Assembly (NCBI GenBank): GCA_949987705.1 | Contig: OX465281.1 | Span: forward strand, 98,178,326-98,242,325 | Length of the DNA stretch: 64,000 nucleotides | Direction of reading: 5' to 3' | Source: Thereva unica | Taxonomy: Eukaryota > Arthropoda > Insecta > Diptera > Therevidae | In this document: positions 42,380-53,405 of the stretch, piece after piece | Numbering within the stretch: the first letter of the stretch is position 1 | Layout of the letters: each line of letters opens with the position of its first letter | Notes under the pieces: generated by a model | What the model saw: only the letters and a program-made list of their open reading frames with translations | Databases searched by the model: none | Told to the model about the DNA's origin: nothing | Position numbers and translations under genes: made by a program

Positions 42380-43340
42380 AGAAAGAAGAAAAATTCAAAA
42401 TGGGGGACTAGTTTTGGCAATTGTGTTCCGATTGTGCTGAAAATTAGTGTCGGGGGGTTTTAAGGGATCCAAATGACAAATTTGTGGTTAAAATTTTAAA
42501 ATTCTAAATGGCGGACTAGTTTTGGCAATTGTGCACCGATTGTGCTGAAAATTAGTGTCGGGGGGTTTTGAGGGATCCAAATGACAAATTTGTGGTTAAA
42601 ATTTTAAAATTCTAAATGGCGGACTAGTTTTGGCAATTGTGCACCGATTGTGCTGTAAATTAGTGTCGGGGGGTTTTGAAGGATCCAAATGACAAATTTG
42701 TGGTTAAAATTTTAAAATTCTAAATGGCGGACTAGTTTTGGCAATTGTGCACCGATTGTGCTGAAAATTAGTGTCGGGGGTTTTGAGGGATCCAAATGAC
42801 AAATTTGTGGTTAAAATTTTAAAATTCTAAATGGCGGACTAGTTTTGGCAATTGTGCACCGATTGTGCTGTAAATTAGTGTCGGGGGGTTTTGAGGGATC
42901 CAAATGACAAATTTGTGGTTAAAATTTTGAAATTCTAAATGGCGGACTAGTTTTGGCAATTGTGCACCGATTGTGCTGAAAATTAGTGTCGGGGGGTTTT
43001 GAGGGATCCAAATGACAAATTTGTGATTAAAATTTTAAAATTCTAAATGGCGGACTAGTTTTGGCAATTGTGCACCGATTGTGCTGTAAATTAGTGTCGG
43101 GGGGGTTTTGAGGGATCCAAATGACAAATTTGTGGTTAAAATTTTAAAATTCAAAATGGCGGACTAATTTTGGAAATTGTGCTCCGATTGTGCTGAAAAT
43201 TTGTGTCAGGGGGTTTTGAGGGATCCAAATGACAAATTTGTGCTCAAAATTTTAAAATTCAAAATGGTGGACTACTTTTGGCAATGGTATTCCAATTGCA
43301 ATGAAAATCGGTGTGGGGGTTTTTAAAGACACAAAGGACG
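42380..43340 (+). repeat. 108-bp satellite array
   Basis: About nine units of 107-109 bases, starting at AAATGGCGGACTAGTTTTGG, each with GTGCACCGATTGTGCTG, TTAGTGTCGGGGGGTTTTG, GGATCCAAATGACAAATTTG and TGGTTAAAATTTTAAAATTC. Outer units are more diverged than inner ones. It shares only the word AATGGCGG with the other satellites. Confidence 0.93.
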
Positions 43341-43950
43341 AATTTTTAGTAAAAATTTATGAATTCCAAATCCACTGCTGATCCGGTCGAAAAATTCGAT
43401 TCAACATTATAGTGAAACACGTGCCGAGTATGAATAGTATGGGAGGATTTGTTACAAAATATAGTTTAGTTAAATTTAAAAAATAGAGATAGAGTTAGTT
43501 GAAGTTGAAATTTTAGTGGAAAAAAATACATACTCTGGAAGGTGCTGAGGTGGAGAGCTTTGACTTATGTAGTTTTAGATGGATGGGAGTATCATTGCTA
43601 CCATATTCATGAAAATAGGTCCTAGGGTTACTTAAATTCAGGGTGATACGTAAACCTGCACCAAAACAAAATCGCACTAGCGGCTAAACCATTACGACTC
43701 CAACCACCCACTTTCCCTCCCATACTATCCAAAACCTAACCAAAGTCAGCCGCTTTGAAAAATCAACGGATACTGTATATCAAAAACGAAACCGTAATGT
43801 TTTTTTTGCGTTGTAGTGGTGTATTTTATGTTATATGGTAAAGCGAATTACCGTAAAAATTGGCATGAATATAATACGCGTTAATACTGATCATGGGCGC
43901 AATAACAGTACTTGTTCCTTATAACCCTAATAAAATGTACTATCAATAAC
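43341..43950. other. No gene seen
   Basis: Decaying satellite sequence passes into AT-rich sequence without open frames longer than 60 codons or recognised motifs. Confidence 0.4.
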
Positions 43951-44094
43951 CTATCTCAAAAAACCTAAACAAAAATATATATCATAAAAAAATGTATGTG
44001 TGTCTGGGCACATTTTGGAAATTAAGACCTCTATGGTCATTCTATATGTCCAAATCAATCTTAGTACTACAGAAAGATAAAGGTCAATAAATTT

Positions 44095-47030
44095 TGTATA
44101 TACAATAATACATAATACATAATACGTAATCCGTAATATATAATACATATGTAAATAATACATAGAACATAATTCATAGTACATATTACACAATATAGTA
44201 CATAGTAGTAGTGAATAATACATAGTTCATAGTAAATAGTACATAGCACTTAGTACATAGAACATAATACATAGAACATTGTACATAGTTCATAGTAAAT
44301 AGTACATAATATATAATAGATAATACAAAACATAATACATAGTACATAGTGAGAGTACCTAGTACATAGTACATAATACCTTTTACATAGAACATAGTAT
44401 ATAGTGTTTGGTACAAAGTACATAATATTTAGTAGAAAATACATAATACAGAGTATATAGTGCAAAGTACATAGCAGATAACACATAGTTCATAATACTT
44501 AGTCATAGTACAGAATAAATAGTACATAATCGCAGTACATAGTATATAATACCTAATACATAGTACATTGTGAACAGTATATGGTACCTAATCATAGCCC
44601 CCAATACCTACATGGTACATAATACATAATACATAGTACAAAGTACATAGTACATAGTACATACTTCATAGTACATAATTCATAGTAAGTAGCACATAGT
44701 CCGTAATGCAAAGTACATAATACCTAGTACAAAGCAGATTATACATAGTACATAATACCTTGTACATAGTACATAGCACATAAAACATAGTTGACAGTAT
44801 ATAGTAGGTAGTATATAGTCCAAAATAAATAGTATATAATACATAATACATAGTACAAAGTACAAAATATATAGTTCATAGTACATAATTCATAGTAAAT
44901 AGCACATAGTCCGTAATGCAAAGTACATAATACCTAGTACATAGCAGATTATACATAGTATGTTTATGTTTATGTTTATTTATTCGGAAAGTGTACACAA
45001 GATACAAATCTTTTAGAGTACAATATATAAGATACAAATCTTTACGGAACAATACAAAGGATTAAAAACTAAAAATAAAAAAAATAAATAAAAGCAGAGA
45101 GATAATTGGACAGATAATACAAAAAAAATTAAAACTATTAGAAAACTTACCAAACTAAATATGACTTTGACCCTCCACGAAAAGGCGTATATAAAACTCA
45201 AAACTATTAAAATTAACCACCGGACAAAAGCTTAATAAGTTTCCTCCTGAAAACCACCGCCGTATTGGCTCCTCTGACAGAGGAAGGCAATTTATTCCAC
45301 AGTCTAATTGTGTGCATGAAGTAGGATCGACAACCAATTCTGCTCTTGTATGAAGGTATGCGGAAGCTTAACAGACGACGTGACTGCAACGGTACTATAA
45401 AACTAGCCAAATACCTGGGACTACTGGTAAAATGTATCTTGTAAAGTAGACATAATGCATGCATGTCAAGGTAGGACAAGAATTCGCAGGGGATGAGAAA
45501 TTTGCGATAAGTTGAAACATGGGCATTACGTCGTAAGCCAAAGGAGAATCTAATGCAGTCATTAAAAGCTACATTCAGACGACGCCTGCAGACGGCATCC
45601 AAGGCAATATAGCTCGAGATGCCGTACAAAAAATGCGGCATGATCAGGCTCTTTACCAGACTTAGGCGTGACTGCTGAGGTAGGTGTTTACCAAATAACC
45701 ATAACCTACGGAGGCAACTATAAACTTTACTAAGAATCCGTGAGACGTGGTCGCAACAAGTCAACCTCGAGTTCACCACAATACCCAAATTCGTAGCCTT
45801 ATTCACAATACAAAGTGGAGTATTATCGATCGTGATAGGACTTAGCTCATGGGTATTAACAGAACGACGGCTAATAAATAAGGCCACGGATTTATTAGGA
45901 TTGAGTCTAAGATAGTTATTGGACGCCCAGCTTGAAATATTGCGCAAGTCACCATTCACTCTCTCAATGCATTCACCTAGTTTATCAGAAGAAGATGAGG
46001 TATATACTTGCGTATCATCAGCAAAGAAGTGAAAACAGCAATTCCGGATGACGGTAGACATATCATTCGTGAATAATGTGTAAAGCAAAGGTCCGAGAAC
46101 AGAGCCCTGCGGCACTCCTGATGGCACAGGAAGAAATGATGAAAACTTATCATTGAACTTAATGCACTGGGACCTGTTGGAGAGGAATGAGGAGAGGAGA
46201 GAGATCGCAGAAGACGAGAAATGGAAGAGAGTAGCAAGTTTATACAGCAAGAGATTATGATTAACGGTGTCAAACGCTTTTGAGAAATCAAGCAGAACCA
46301 ACACAGCGGTCTCATTATCATCCAACTTCGCTCGAACATCAGTGGTGACCTTCAGCAGTGCTGTCTCACAGCTATGAATCCGCCGAAAGCCAGACTGGTA
46401 CTCACACAGTAGATTACGTTCTTCAAGAAACGATTGAATCTGATCATACATGATTCTCTCAAGGACCTTGGACAGGTAGGATAGGATACTAATTGGCCGG
46501 AAGTCTGAGATGTCGGAAGGAGAGGATTTTTTAGGTATTGGCACAATAAAAGCTTTCTTCCACACATCAGGAAATGCAGAGTATGTTAAGCAGCAATTGA
46601 AGATGTGAGTAACTGTATCGATCACATATGGTATTATGAGCTTAAAAAATTGAGGTTCAACACCATCAATACCAGTGGCATTAGAATGAACAGAGGTAAA
46701 GGATGCAAGCACTTCGGCCGCATCCACACATCTAAAACTGAAGCCATCAAATGAGTGTGCAGATCTCCGATCTAAATTACTGTCAGTGGGCATTAACGGT
46801 TGGATGAATGAATGATTCATAAGCTCGATGTCAAGATTAAGGTGGCTACCTTGTGCATAGTACATAGCACATAAAACATAGTTGACAGTATATAGTCCAT
46901 AATAAATATACATAGTACATATCGCATAGTACATAGTCCGTGTACATAGTACCTAATACATAGTGCATAACACTTAGTATATAGCACGTAGTACATATTG
47001 CTATATGTTACATAATAATATATAATACAC
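44095..47030 (-). repeat. TACATAGTACATAATA minisatellite, interrupted by a LINE
   Basis: Degenerate 7-10-base units (TACATAG, TACATAA, TACCTAG) fill 44095-44958 and 46855-47030, with larger phrases of about 140-200 bases themselves repeated (CATAGTCCGTAATGCAAAGT at 44696 and 44903). The LINE at 44959-46850 split one continuous array. Tyr/Cys/Val/Leu-rich minus-strand frames over it are translation of the repeat. Confidence 0.9.
44959..46850 (-). pseudogene. 5'-truncated LINE-A relative with open reverse transcriptase
   Basis: A CR1/Jockey-group reverse transcriptase open from the truncation point (46850) to the stop at 45213: ATGIDGVEPQFFKL, VPIPKKSSPSDISDFRPIS, YQSGFRRIHSCETALLK, LLDFSKAFDTVNHN (catalytic Asp), VPSGVPQGSVLGPLLYTLF, FHFFADDTQVYTSS (catalytic pair), LRLNPNKSVALFISRRS, and HTIRLWNKLPSSVRGANTAV near the end. 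A 3' UTR with polyadenylation-like AATAAATAAA ends in an AAACAT repeat tail (TGTTTATGTTTA on the plus strand). The endonuclease is missing; the Met upstream at 46934 lies in the minisatellite and is not a real start. This copy is the best template for reading the broken LINE-A. Confidence 0.9.
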
Positions 47031-47440
47031 TAGTCCCTCTTTAAACACAAAACGAAAAATAGCAAAAAAAATCAAACACAAAACGAAATTCTCTTCTGTA
47101 AAAAATTCTCTTCCGGTCAAACAAAAAAACATAAAATAAAAAAAATCTCTTCTAAAAAATTGCTCCATTGATTTCGATGTCGAAAAATGTTGAAAATGGC
47201 AAAACTAGAATGTTATTATAGATAATTCATACAATACAAACTAAAATCCCCAAAGCCAAATTGTTCCCCCACGGCACGCAAAAAATTGACCGTGACGCAA
47301 AGGTGCGCAACGTGGCTAAAAAAGTTTTTACTTTAAAAACTAAAAACACGCTTTTTAAAATGAACTAATAAAAAATAACATACTACTACTCTTTCCATAT
47401 AATAATAAATTTTAATTTTTAGTTTTTAATCAAATCCATA
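47031..47440. other. No gene seen
   Basis: A-rich stretch with AAACACAAAACGAAA repeated twice near 47045 and 47085; otherwise unique, with no recognisable coding sequence. Confidence 0.4.
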
Positions 47441-47626
47441 AAAATGATTGACAATTGATTAATCGTCTTTAATTGTGGAAACTCACGACTAACAATTAAT
47501 TACATAATTGTTAATTGCGAATTTTCACAATTACAATTAATTAATTGTTAATTGCAATAGACGTGATTAACAATTAATTAATTGTCAATTTTTAATCGTC
47601 CAGAAATTTAGTTTTGCCCAACACTG

Positions 47627-48780
47627 GCTGGTTTCTTTGGACATAACCGATGCTCGTTTCCGCAGCCGTCAATATCGCGCCCTTTGTCGTACTCCACAAT
47701 TCTTCAATATTTGTGTCGTCAGAAACGGTTTGCTGGTTTAATAATTCTTGTAGGTTTCCAGCAAATTCCCGCTTTTTAATGCTCTCCCGCAGAAGGTCTA
47801 CGTTAAACCGTCTACGGGTTCTAGCATCATGTTGCACGTTTCTGATTGCGGCGATTTTAAGGCAAATAGTTGCTACAACCAAATGGTGGTCGCTTCCAAT
47901 ATCCGCTCCCCTGAAACTCCTGACATCCTCAAGAATAGTTCTCCATCTGCGGCTGACGGCCACGTGATCTATCTTATTTCTCGTTCTACCATCGGGCGAT
48001 AACCAGGTCTCTTTGTGTATCTTCTTGTGACAAAAGTGAGTTGGTGGGAACTATAAAAGTCAACGAAAAGCTCACCATTGTTATTGGTAACTTGGCTTAG
48101 GCCTTGGTTTCCAATTGTGTGTTCAAGGCCGGTGTTGTCACGGCCGATCTGTGTGTTTAAGTCACCCATTAAAACAATGATGTCTCCCCTTGGAATAGAG
48201 CGAAAAACCTCATTCAGTCGCATATAGAACTCGTCCTTGATGTCATCTTCTGCGTCTTCAGTTGGAACATAGTATTGGACTACCGTAGTACTTCTTAGTC
48301 TGGTACGCAGGCGCACCGTAATAATCCTCTCAGAAACTGGTGAACAGCTAATGAGGCTGGACCTGGCTTCTTTGATGAGTATTACGCCAACGCCACTCCT
48401 ACGGCTTTCAGTTTCGTTTCTACCAGAATATAAGAAGGACTCACCGTTTGGGCAGATATGTTCCCCCGCATCGGGCCATCTGGTCTCGCTAAATCCCATG
48501 ATCTTGATTTTATATCGATTCATCTCGTTGAGGACTTCATTCAGCCGTCGCTCAGCAAGCAGTGTTCTCACATTCCATGATCCGATTCGTGTCCTTGTTC
48601 GAAAAGCAAAGGTCGTCGTCGTGTTGTCCATCCGTTTCCGAGGCATTGTTTGCCGATTCGTAGCAATGGTGTTTTTATGGGAGCGGGTTGCTAACCCTCA
48701 GCCCAACCGACTTAAAACTTTGTTTTGTGGCGCAGAGAGCTCGCCATTGGCACGTCTCCCGTTAGCTCCTTCCGCTATTT
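47627..48780 (-). pseudogene. LINE-E piece 1: RTE-type endonuclease
   Basis: Endonuclease domain read leftward from about 48646: IGSWNVRTLLAERRLNEV, IMGFSETRWPDAG (catalytic Glu), RRSGVGVILIKEA, IVLMGDLNTQIGRDNTGLE (catalytic Asp-Asn, about 48170), then after a frame break at 47969 GSDHHLVVATI (catalytic Asp-His, about 47900) and FNVDLLRESIKKREFAGNLQ. The hAT-like element cuts it at YVQRNQ. The style (SWNVRTL, GDLNTQIG) is that of RTE-group endonuclease-reverse transcriptases. It begins at a leader around 48780. The frame break makes it inactive. Confidence 0.87.
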
Positions 48781-48782
48781 AA

Positions 48783-49060
48783 CTATTTGTTAAATATTAA
48801 TAAACCATTTTTTAATATATATACCTGTATATATATTTTTCTTAGATTAGATTTATATTGATCCAATTTTTGTTTTTGCTTCAAATGAATCACGTAGATA
48901 ATTTATTCAAGAAAAAAATTTCTCTTTTGTTATTAGAAGAAAAATTAGAAATTAAACGTTTAGGGCCGCATCAATCATTTGATTTTAAATTAATTTGAAC
49001 TGCAAAATACTAAAGTAGAAAATTTTGGCCGGATTGGTGTTCCAAAAAAGAAATGGTTTA
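48783..49060. other. AT-rich spacer, no gene seen
   Basis: Contains TATATATACCTGTATATATA at 48817 and otherwise only short frames. It may hold the lost 5' part of the degenerate hAT element to the right. Confidence 0.35.
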
Positions 49061-49949
49061 CGATTAGAATAGAAAAAAATTCATTGTCTTGTTTTTATTG
49101 CGGTTTGTTTAGAGGAGAATCAGGCTTGGATAAAAGGCGGTATCCGGGATTTAAAACATGTATCGGAAAAAATTAAAATCCATGAAACAAGCGCTACGAA
49201 TTTAAGAAATGATTTAAATTACCAAACCTTCTGGTTGGTCAATATTATCGCACTGATCGATGCAGAATATGCGAGTTCTATAGCGAAATATAAATAATCG
49301 TCAAGCATTGAGTCAAATTTTAGATATCTTAAAGTTTTGCGGTGGTCACAATTTTACTCTTAGTGGCCACGATGAATGCGAATCAAGCAGTAATCGAGGA
49401 ACATTTCCTGATATGGTTACATAAAACAGATCAATAGATATCACATTCGATGACTACTTAAAGAATAATCAAATCAAATTTATACATTTTCGTAAAAATA
49501 CTTCAAAAATTAGTTACTTGAATGCTGTTTATAGGTTTATCTAGATAAACTGAAATCTGAATTACAAGCAAAAGTTTGTGTATGTTCAATCTGATGAAAC
49601 AGAATTAACAGATTACATTATCAATATGTAATAAATATGTATATTCCCAAGATTCCAAATTGTAATGAAAAGCTATTGAGTTGTTAGCGCAGCAAAAAGA
49701 ACATCGGACAGATTATTTACATAAAACAGTTCAATTTCTCATTTTTTCTTTAACTGATTTGTTAAAATTTTGTTTTGTGTTGTGAAATATTTTATTCTTT
49801 TATTTTATTCGCTTTCCAAAGAAGTTGAGCTTATATTCTTAAAATTAATGGGATAGGCCTAAATTTGATAGCAACGAATAGAGTTAAATTCCTTTTTATA
49901 AAATCATTTCTCAAGCCCCACCAAATTTTAGAGGCAGGAGCCGCCACTG
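49061..49949 (+). pseudogene. Degenerate hAT transposase with 3' terminal repeat
   Basis: Fragments in changing frames: LSCFYCGLFRGES (zinc-finger start), LKHVSEKIKIHETSATNL (finger His region) and FCGGHNFTLSGHDECESSSNRGTF, which resemble hAT transposases related to ZMYM1-type zinc-finger proteins. The end CCAAATTTTAGAGGCAGGAG and CCGCCACTG (49949) is the complement of a CAGTGGCGGCTCC hAT terminus. The matching left terminus is not found, so the 5' part is deleted or outside recognition. The element entered the TAACCGATCAAC repeat. Many stops; not functional. Confidence 0.6.
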
Positions 49950-50455
49950 TAACCGATCAACTTTCAATTCTGCACACACTCGTAGTTCGGGTGATAATTA
50001 ATGTGTATGAATGATGAGATGAATAGTTGAGTTAAGGATGAATTGAAAATAAAGAAGCAATACACGTTACAAAAAATCACAAACAAATACAGAGATGCTT
50101 CTGCTGCTCTACTCAACTACTGAACTCATGTCCGTATGCACAATTACAACTTAACCCAGGTAGCAGAGCTGAGTCGAGTTCAGTCAACCTTAACCCAACT
50201 CGACTCCCGTTTACATGTAGTTAGACTTGGGTTCAACTTGAGTTCAACTCATCATGTATAAGTACTAAATGCAATCTGACCTTTTTGTAAAAAAATCAAG
50301 AAGACGGTTCCGAGATGGCGGTCGTTTTTGCAATTAGGTTCCACCGAGCCCGCGACATGGGTATCAAATGAATACAGTAAACTGTGTGACGTAATTTTAA
50401 ATCTAATAGAATTGCCATCATAAAATGGCGGAATACATATAATAAACTAAAAAGT
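49950..50455 (+). repeat. Composite repeat, copy 2: tail segment and monomer
   Basis: Repeats 39030-39390 (AACCGATCAAC..., GATGAGATGAATAGTTGAG) and then continues, unlike copy 1, into a satellite monomer half (CAATCTGACCTTTTTGTAAA, GAGATGGCGG, CGACATGGGTATCAAATGAA). This places the satellite family and the foldback in one repeat. Confidence 0.78.
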
Positions 50456-52005
50456 AGAAAATAAAATAAATGGTTAAAAAAATATCTTTCTCTTTCTTTT
50501 TTTAAAAAATTCTTTTAATTAACTAAAAAATGTACTGAAAAGTAATAAATAAAAAATATTTAAAAGAAAGCGTGAAATTTCAATTTTAATGAAAAAGTTA
50601 ATTAAAAGAATGGCGCATTTTTCATCAAAAAATTTTGTTAGAATTTTCTTCAAAGTGAATTGAGCAAAACAACAAGTTTAAATTATTTCTTTACTACGCC
50701 TTATAAATTAATACATAAAATCTTAAATATATTGAAAAATAAAACAAAATTAAAAAAGATGATTTTATAAAAAAAATGTGAATTTGAAATTAACAAAGCA
50801 AAAAATTGAGAGTTATTGTAATAGTCCGGGCGCTGGAGCATTTCCCGTGATCGGCCCTGCTGCTGCTGAATGAATATTAGTGTAGAAACTCACAATGACA
50901 TCCTTTGTATTGTACAATTGTACTAACACCACGCTCTAAGCACCTACTTGGCCTCTACTAGTCTGAACAAAATTTGCCCATATCGATTCATCCAGTAAAA
51001 TTAAGCCTTTTTGATTCCTTTTTGAAATATAAAAAAAAGCAGCTAAATTGGTGCAATAGAAACTGAGTCCTTTTTCGAGCGAATTTGAAACGCGCTTAGT
51101 ATTCCTGGCGTCGCCGAGTTAGCAATTTTTGTGGAAAAAACGCCTTAGTTGCAGTTTTTTGCCAAAAATCTTAAAAAAAATAAAAACCATAAAAAAAAAT
51201 TAAAAACCAGAATTTTAATGATTGGATATTGTAAAGAGTCTTAGAGCATACGTAAAAAAATCAGGACCAACATGGGAGTTTTTCTTTTGGCGCAGTAACA
51301 AATTTAACTTTTTCAATTCACTTAATTGCAAAATTCATTATGCAAAAACTATTTGACCGACCGTGATCGGGTTTCGGAGATAAGTTAATCATGCCTTTAA
51401 CTATCTAATTCCAAAATTAAATTGGAAGATAATGGTCTCTCCTTTCCTTGTGCTAACTTTAAAGTGAGGTACTTTTTTCGCGGTTTTCGGCTATTTTGCA
51501 ATGCAAAAATTCAAATTTCAAAAATCCAGCTTAGGGTAAGTTTTAGCAAATCTAATAACGAACAAAACTTGCTCAACAAATTTTTCGCCTAGAAGCCTTC
51601 GTTAAGAGATATTTAACAAGAAAGGCCAAAAAAACAGGGAATTTTTAGTGAACTTTTCAGTTTTTGGGCTACCAAAAGTTTTCCAGGGAGTTTCATGCTT
51701 GCGCACCCCCTAAATATTGTTGAGGATATCATTTCTGACCGATTCCACCAAAAAAGTCCGTTACATCACGCCAAAACCAAAAGTTATAGGTTTCACTGCT
51801 CTAGCGCCTGGACTATAAATCTCACGCGATTTACAGTTATATTTTCAATTTTTGATGAAAAATGCGCCATTCTTTTAATTAACTTTTTCATTAAAATTGA
51901 AATTTCACGCTTTCTTTTAAATACTTTTTATTTTTTACTTTTCAGTCCATATTTAGTTAATTAAAAGAATTTTTTTAAAAAAAATTGTTTAACCATTTAT
52001 TTTTT
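50456..52005. mobile_element. AT-rich foldback, copy 2, interrupted by a MITE
   Basis: The left arm (50456-50635) and right arm (about 51840-52005) match those of copy 1. The loop is present but in reverse orientation relative to copy 1 and carries extra AT-rich sequence at 50636-50780 plus a 994-bp transposon. Open frames here are not protein. Confidence 0.78.
50822..51815. mobile_element. 994-bp PIF/Harbinger-like element in the foldback loop
   Basis: Inverted ends TAGTCCGGGCGCTGGAGCA and TGCTCTAGCGCCTGGACTA (two mismatches) are bordered by TAA at 50819-50821 and 51816-51818. Copy 1 of the foldback reads ATTGTAAATCTCACGCG (complement) across the same point, an empty site. TAA is a TWA-type duplication. 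No transposase frame is seen, so it is non-autonomous. Confidence 0.85.
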
Positions 52006-52124
52006 TATTTTTTGGTTTAAAATTAGGAAAAGGTGTTTAATGATTTTAGGTTTTTTGCACATAACAGTTGCAACATGTACAAAAAAGATTTAACTTAAGT
52101 TCTTTTTATATTTATTTAACATAG

Positions 52125-52350
52125 GTTTCAATATGTGGATTCAACCAGTGATGACGATAATAATGCTACAATTTCAATGGAACGTAAAGAAGTGTATCTT
52201 GTTCTCGCCATTTTGGTGACCATTATAACAATTTGCGTATGTTTAGTCATTTTCGCATTACGAAAGAGAATACAACTCGTAATACAACTGTTTAAGGAAG
52301 CCGGAAAGGCTTTAGCAACTATGCCACTCCTCCTCGTTGAGCCAGTATTG
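52125..52350 (+). CDS. Choline transporter-like (SLC44) exon
   Basis: CTL/SLC44 proteins are multi-pass membrane transporters of choline and related solutes. The exon is set off by a good acceptor (ATTTAACATAG, 52114-52124) and a strong donor (TTG/GTAAGT, 52351). In frame it reads FQYVDSTSDDDNNATISMER, an acidic extracellular loop with a glycosylation site (NAT), then a hydrophobic helix (VYLVLAILVTIITICVCLVI) and the family signature RKRIQLVIQLFKEAGKALA and MPLLLVEP. The in-frame codon at 52135 is GTG, an internal Val, so translation starts elsewhere. No other exon of the gene is recognisable in the window, so introns are large. The sequence is intact, so a live gene is likely. Confidence 0.75.
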
Positions 52351-52774
52351 GTAAGTTTTTAAGAACAAAGAAAAAATAGTAGTTTCGTTTTTCTCATCTT
52401 TAAAGTTACCTGATTTAGTATGATTACCTAATACAGTATAATAATAAATTTATAAAAAAATAATTTTTAACTAATAGACTAATTTTGGTCACTATAGCCA
52501 TTAGTTCATTTCTGCTCATTTTTACTATTTTCTACCATCAGTACTCGTTATATTATCTCCACAAGCGAATAATAATTGGAGAGTCGAATGGAGAGTTTGC
52601 GTTAAGAACCTGTTATTTCGAATACAATACAGTTTTCACTTTCAATCTATGTACTTTTATTTAAATCACACTTGACACCTAAGGGGCGTTTTTTAATTCG
52701 TTCTGTTTTGTTCTATTCTGGAGCATTAAAAAACGGCAGAGGAAATTTGTATTTCCATTTGCATAAATTTCATT
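52351..52774. other. Intron sequence of the SLC44-like gene, no feature seen
   Basis: Unique AT-rich sequence after the donor site. No repeat or open frame is recognised. Confidence 0.4.
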
Positions 52775-53240
52775 TTCGGCATTTCATGTTCTTCTAATCG
52801 TTACTAATATTATAAATGCGTAAGTAATTCTGCCTGTCTGTCTCTCTGTTAAGGCCCCCATACATGGTCAAATTGGTTGTACATCCACAATTTGATCAAA
52901 CCCATAAGCGCAACGAGTTTTGGTCGGTCGACCGGCCCACAATCGATAGTTTTGGTTGTACATCCGCCCTTCGATGTACATCCAATTTGACCGTGTATGG
53001 GGGCCTTTACGCTTCCACGCCTAAACCGCTGAACAGATGTTGATGATATTTGCTACAGAGATGGGCTACTTTTTGTCGCGAAAAAAGCTTAAAAGGGGTG
53101 AACTAGGGGATGAAAGTATGGAAGTTAAATTTATTTACATTTTTCTAAGTTTTGCTGTTCACAAATATATCCATGCTTAAGCGGCGGGGCGTTAATGTTT
53201 TTTGGTTAAATTGGTTTGTTTAATATATTTTCTCTATAGT
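52775..53240 (+). repeat. Dispersed insect repeat with CTGTCTGTC core
   Basis: TAATATTATAAATGCGTAAG, CTGCCTGTCTGTCTCTCTGT, TACGCTTCCACGCCTAAACC, GCTGAACAGATGTTGATGAT and GCTTAAGCGGCGGGGCG follow in the order of a widespread non-coding insect repeat. It is split at CTGTTA by a MITE. No coding capacity. Confidence 0.65.
52852..53006. mobile_element. 155-bp PIF/Harbinger-like MITE
   Basis: Inverted ends AGGCCCCCATACATGGTCAA and TTGACCGTGTATGGGGGCCT, with further inverted GTTGTACATCC/GATGTACATCC. TTA flanks both sides (52849-52851 and 53007-53009), and the host repeat reads CTGTTACGCTTCC when it is removed, which is the normal sequence of that repeat. Confidence 0.87.
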
Positions 53241-53334
53241 GACTAAAGGTTTCCGTTTTCCGATATTTTAATTAGGATTTTTAATTAATTAATTGTACGA
53301 TTTTCCACCATTTTTTGCGTTCTTCACCTCTTGC

Positions 53335-53405
53335 AACTGGATTTTGACCCACTTTCATGTAACCGATTAACCCCAAAATTTGTCAATATGCATAGTTCGC
53401 CACTA
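53335..53405 (+). repeat. Fragment of the TGGCGGCC satellite monomer
   Basis: GGATTTTGACCCACTTTCAT, GTAACCGATTAACC and AAAATTTGTCAATATGCATA match the start of the dispersed monomers at 5948 and 955. It is a short, diverged piece. Confidence 0.6.

Larger units (their letters stand above)
42017..47626. mobile_element. 5.6-kb hAT-like non-autonomous element in LINE-E
   Basis: Ends CAGTGTTGAGCATTAAT (42017) and the complement of a CAGTGTTGGGCAAAAC end (47626) are hAT-like; flanks are GCTGGTTA (42008-42015) and GCTGGTTT (47627-47634), a near-perfect eight-base duplication. LINE-E reads RNQ-QHWISD when it is removed. Both subterminal regions are dense AATTAATTAATTG arrays. Inside are a satellite, a minisatellite and a LINE copy; no hAT transposase is recognisable, so it is non-autonomous or has been hollowed out. 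Confidence 0.75.

Noticed and set aside
43951..44921. Several minus-strand open frames rich in Tyr, Cys, Val and Leu
   Set aside because: They are direct translations of the TACATAG/TACATAA minisatellite; overlapping frames all read alike.
46851..46934. N-terminal extension of the LINE reverse transcriptase
   Set aside because: It is minisatellite sequence read in frame with the 5'-truncated LINE.
51695..51964. An 89-codon frame at the right edge of the foldback
   Set aside because: It crosses the border of a transposon and a foldback arm, so it cannot be an evolved protein.
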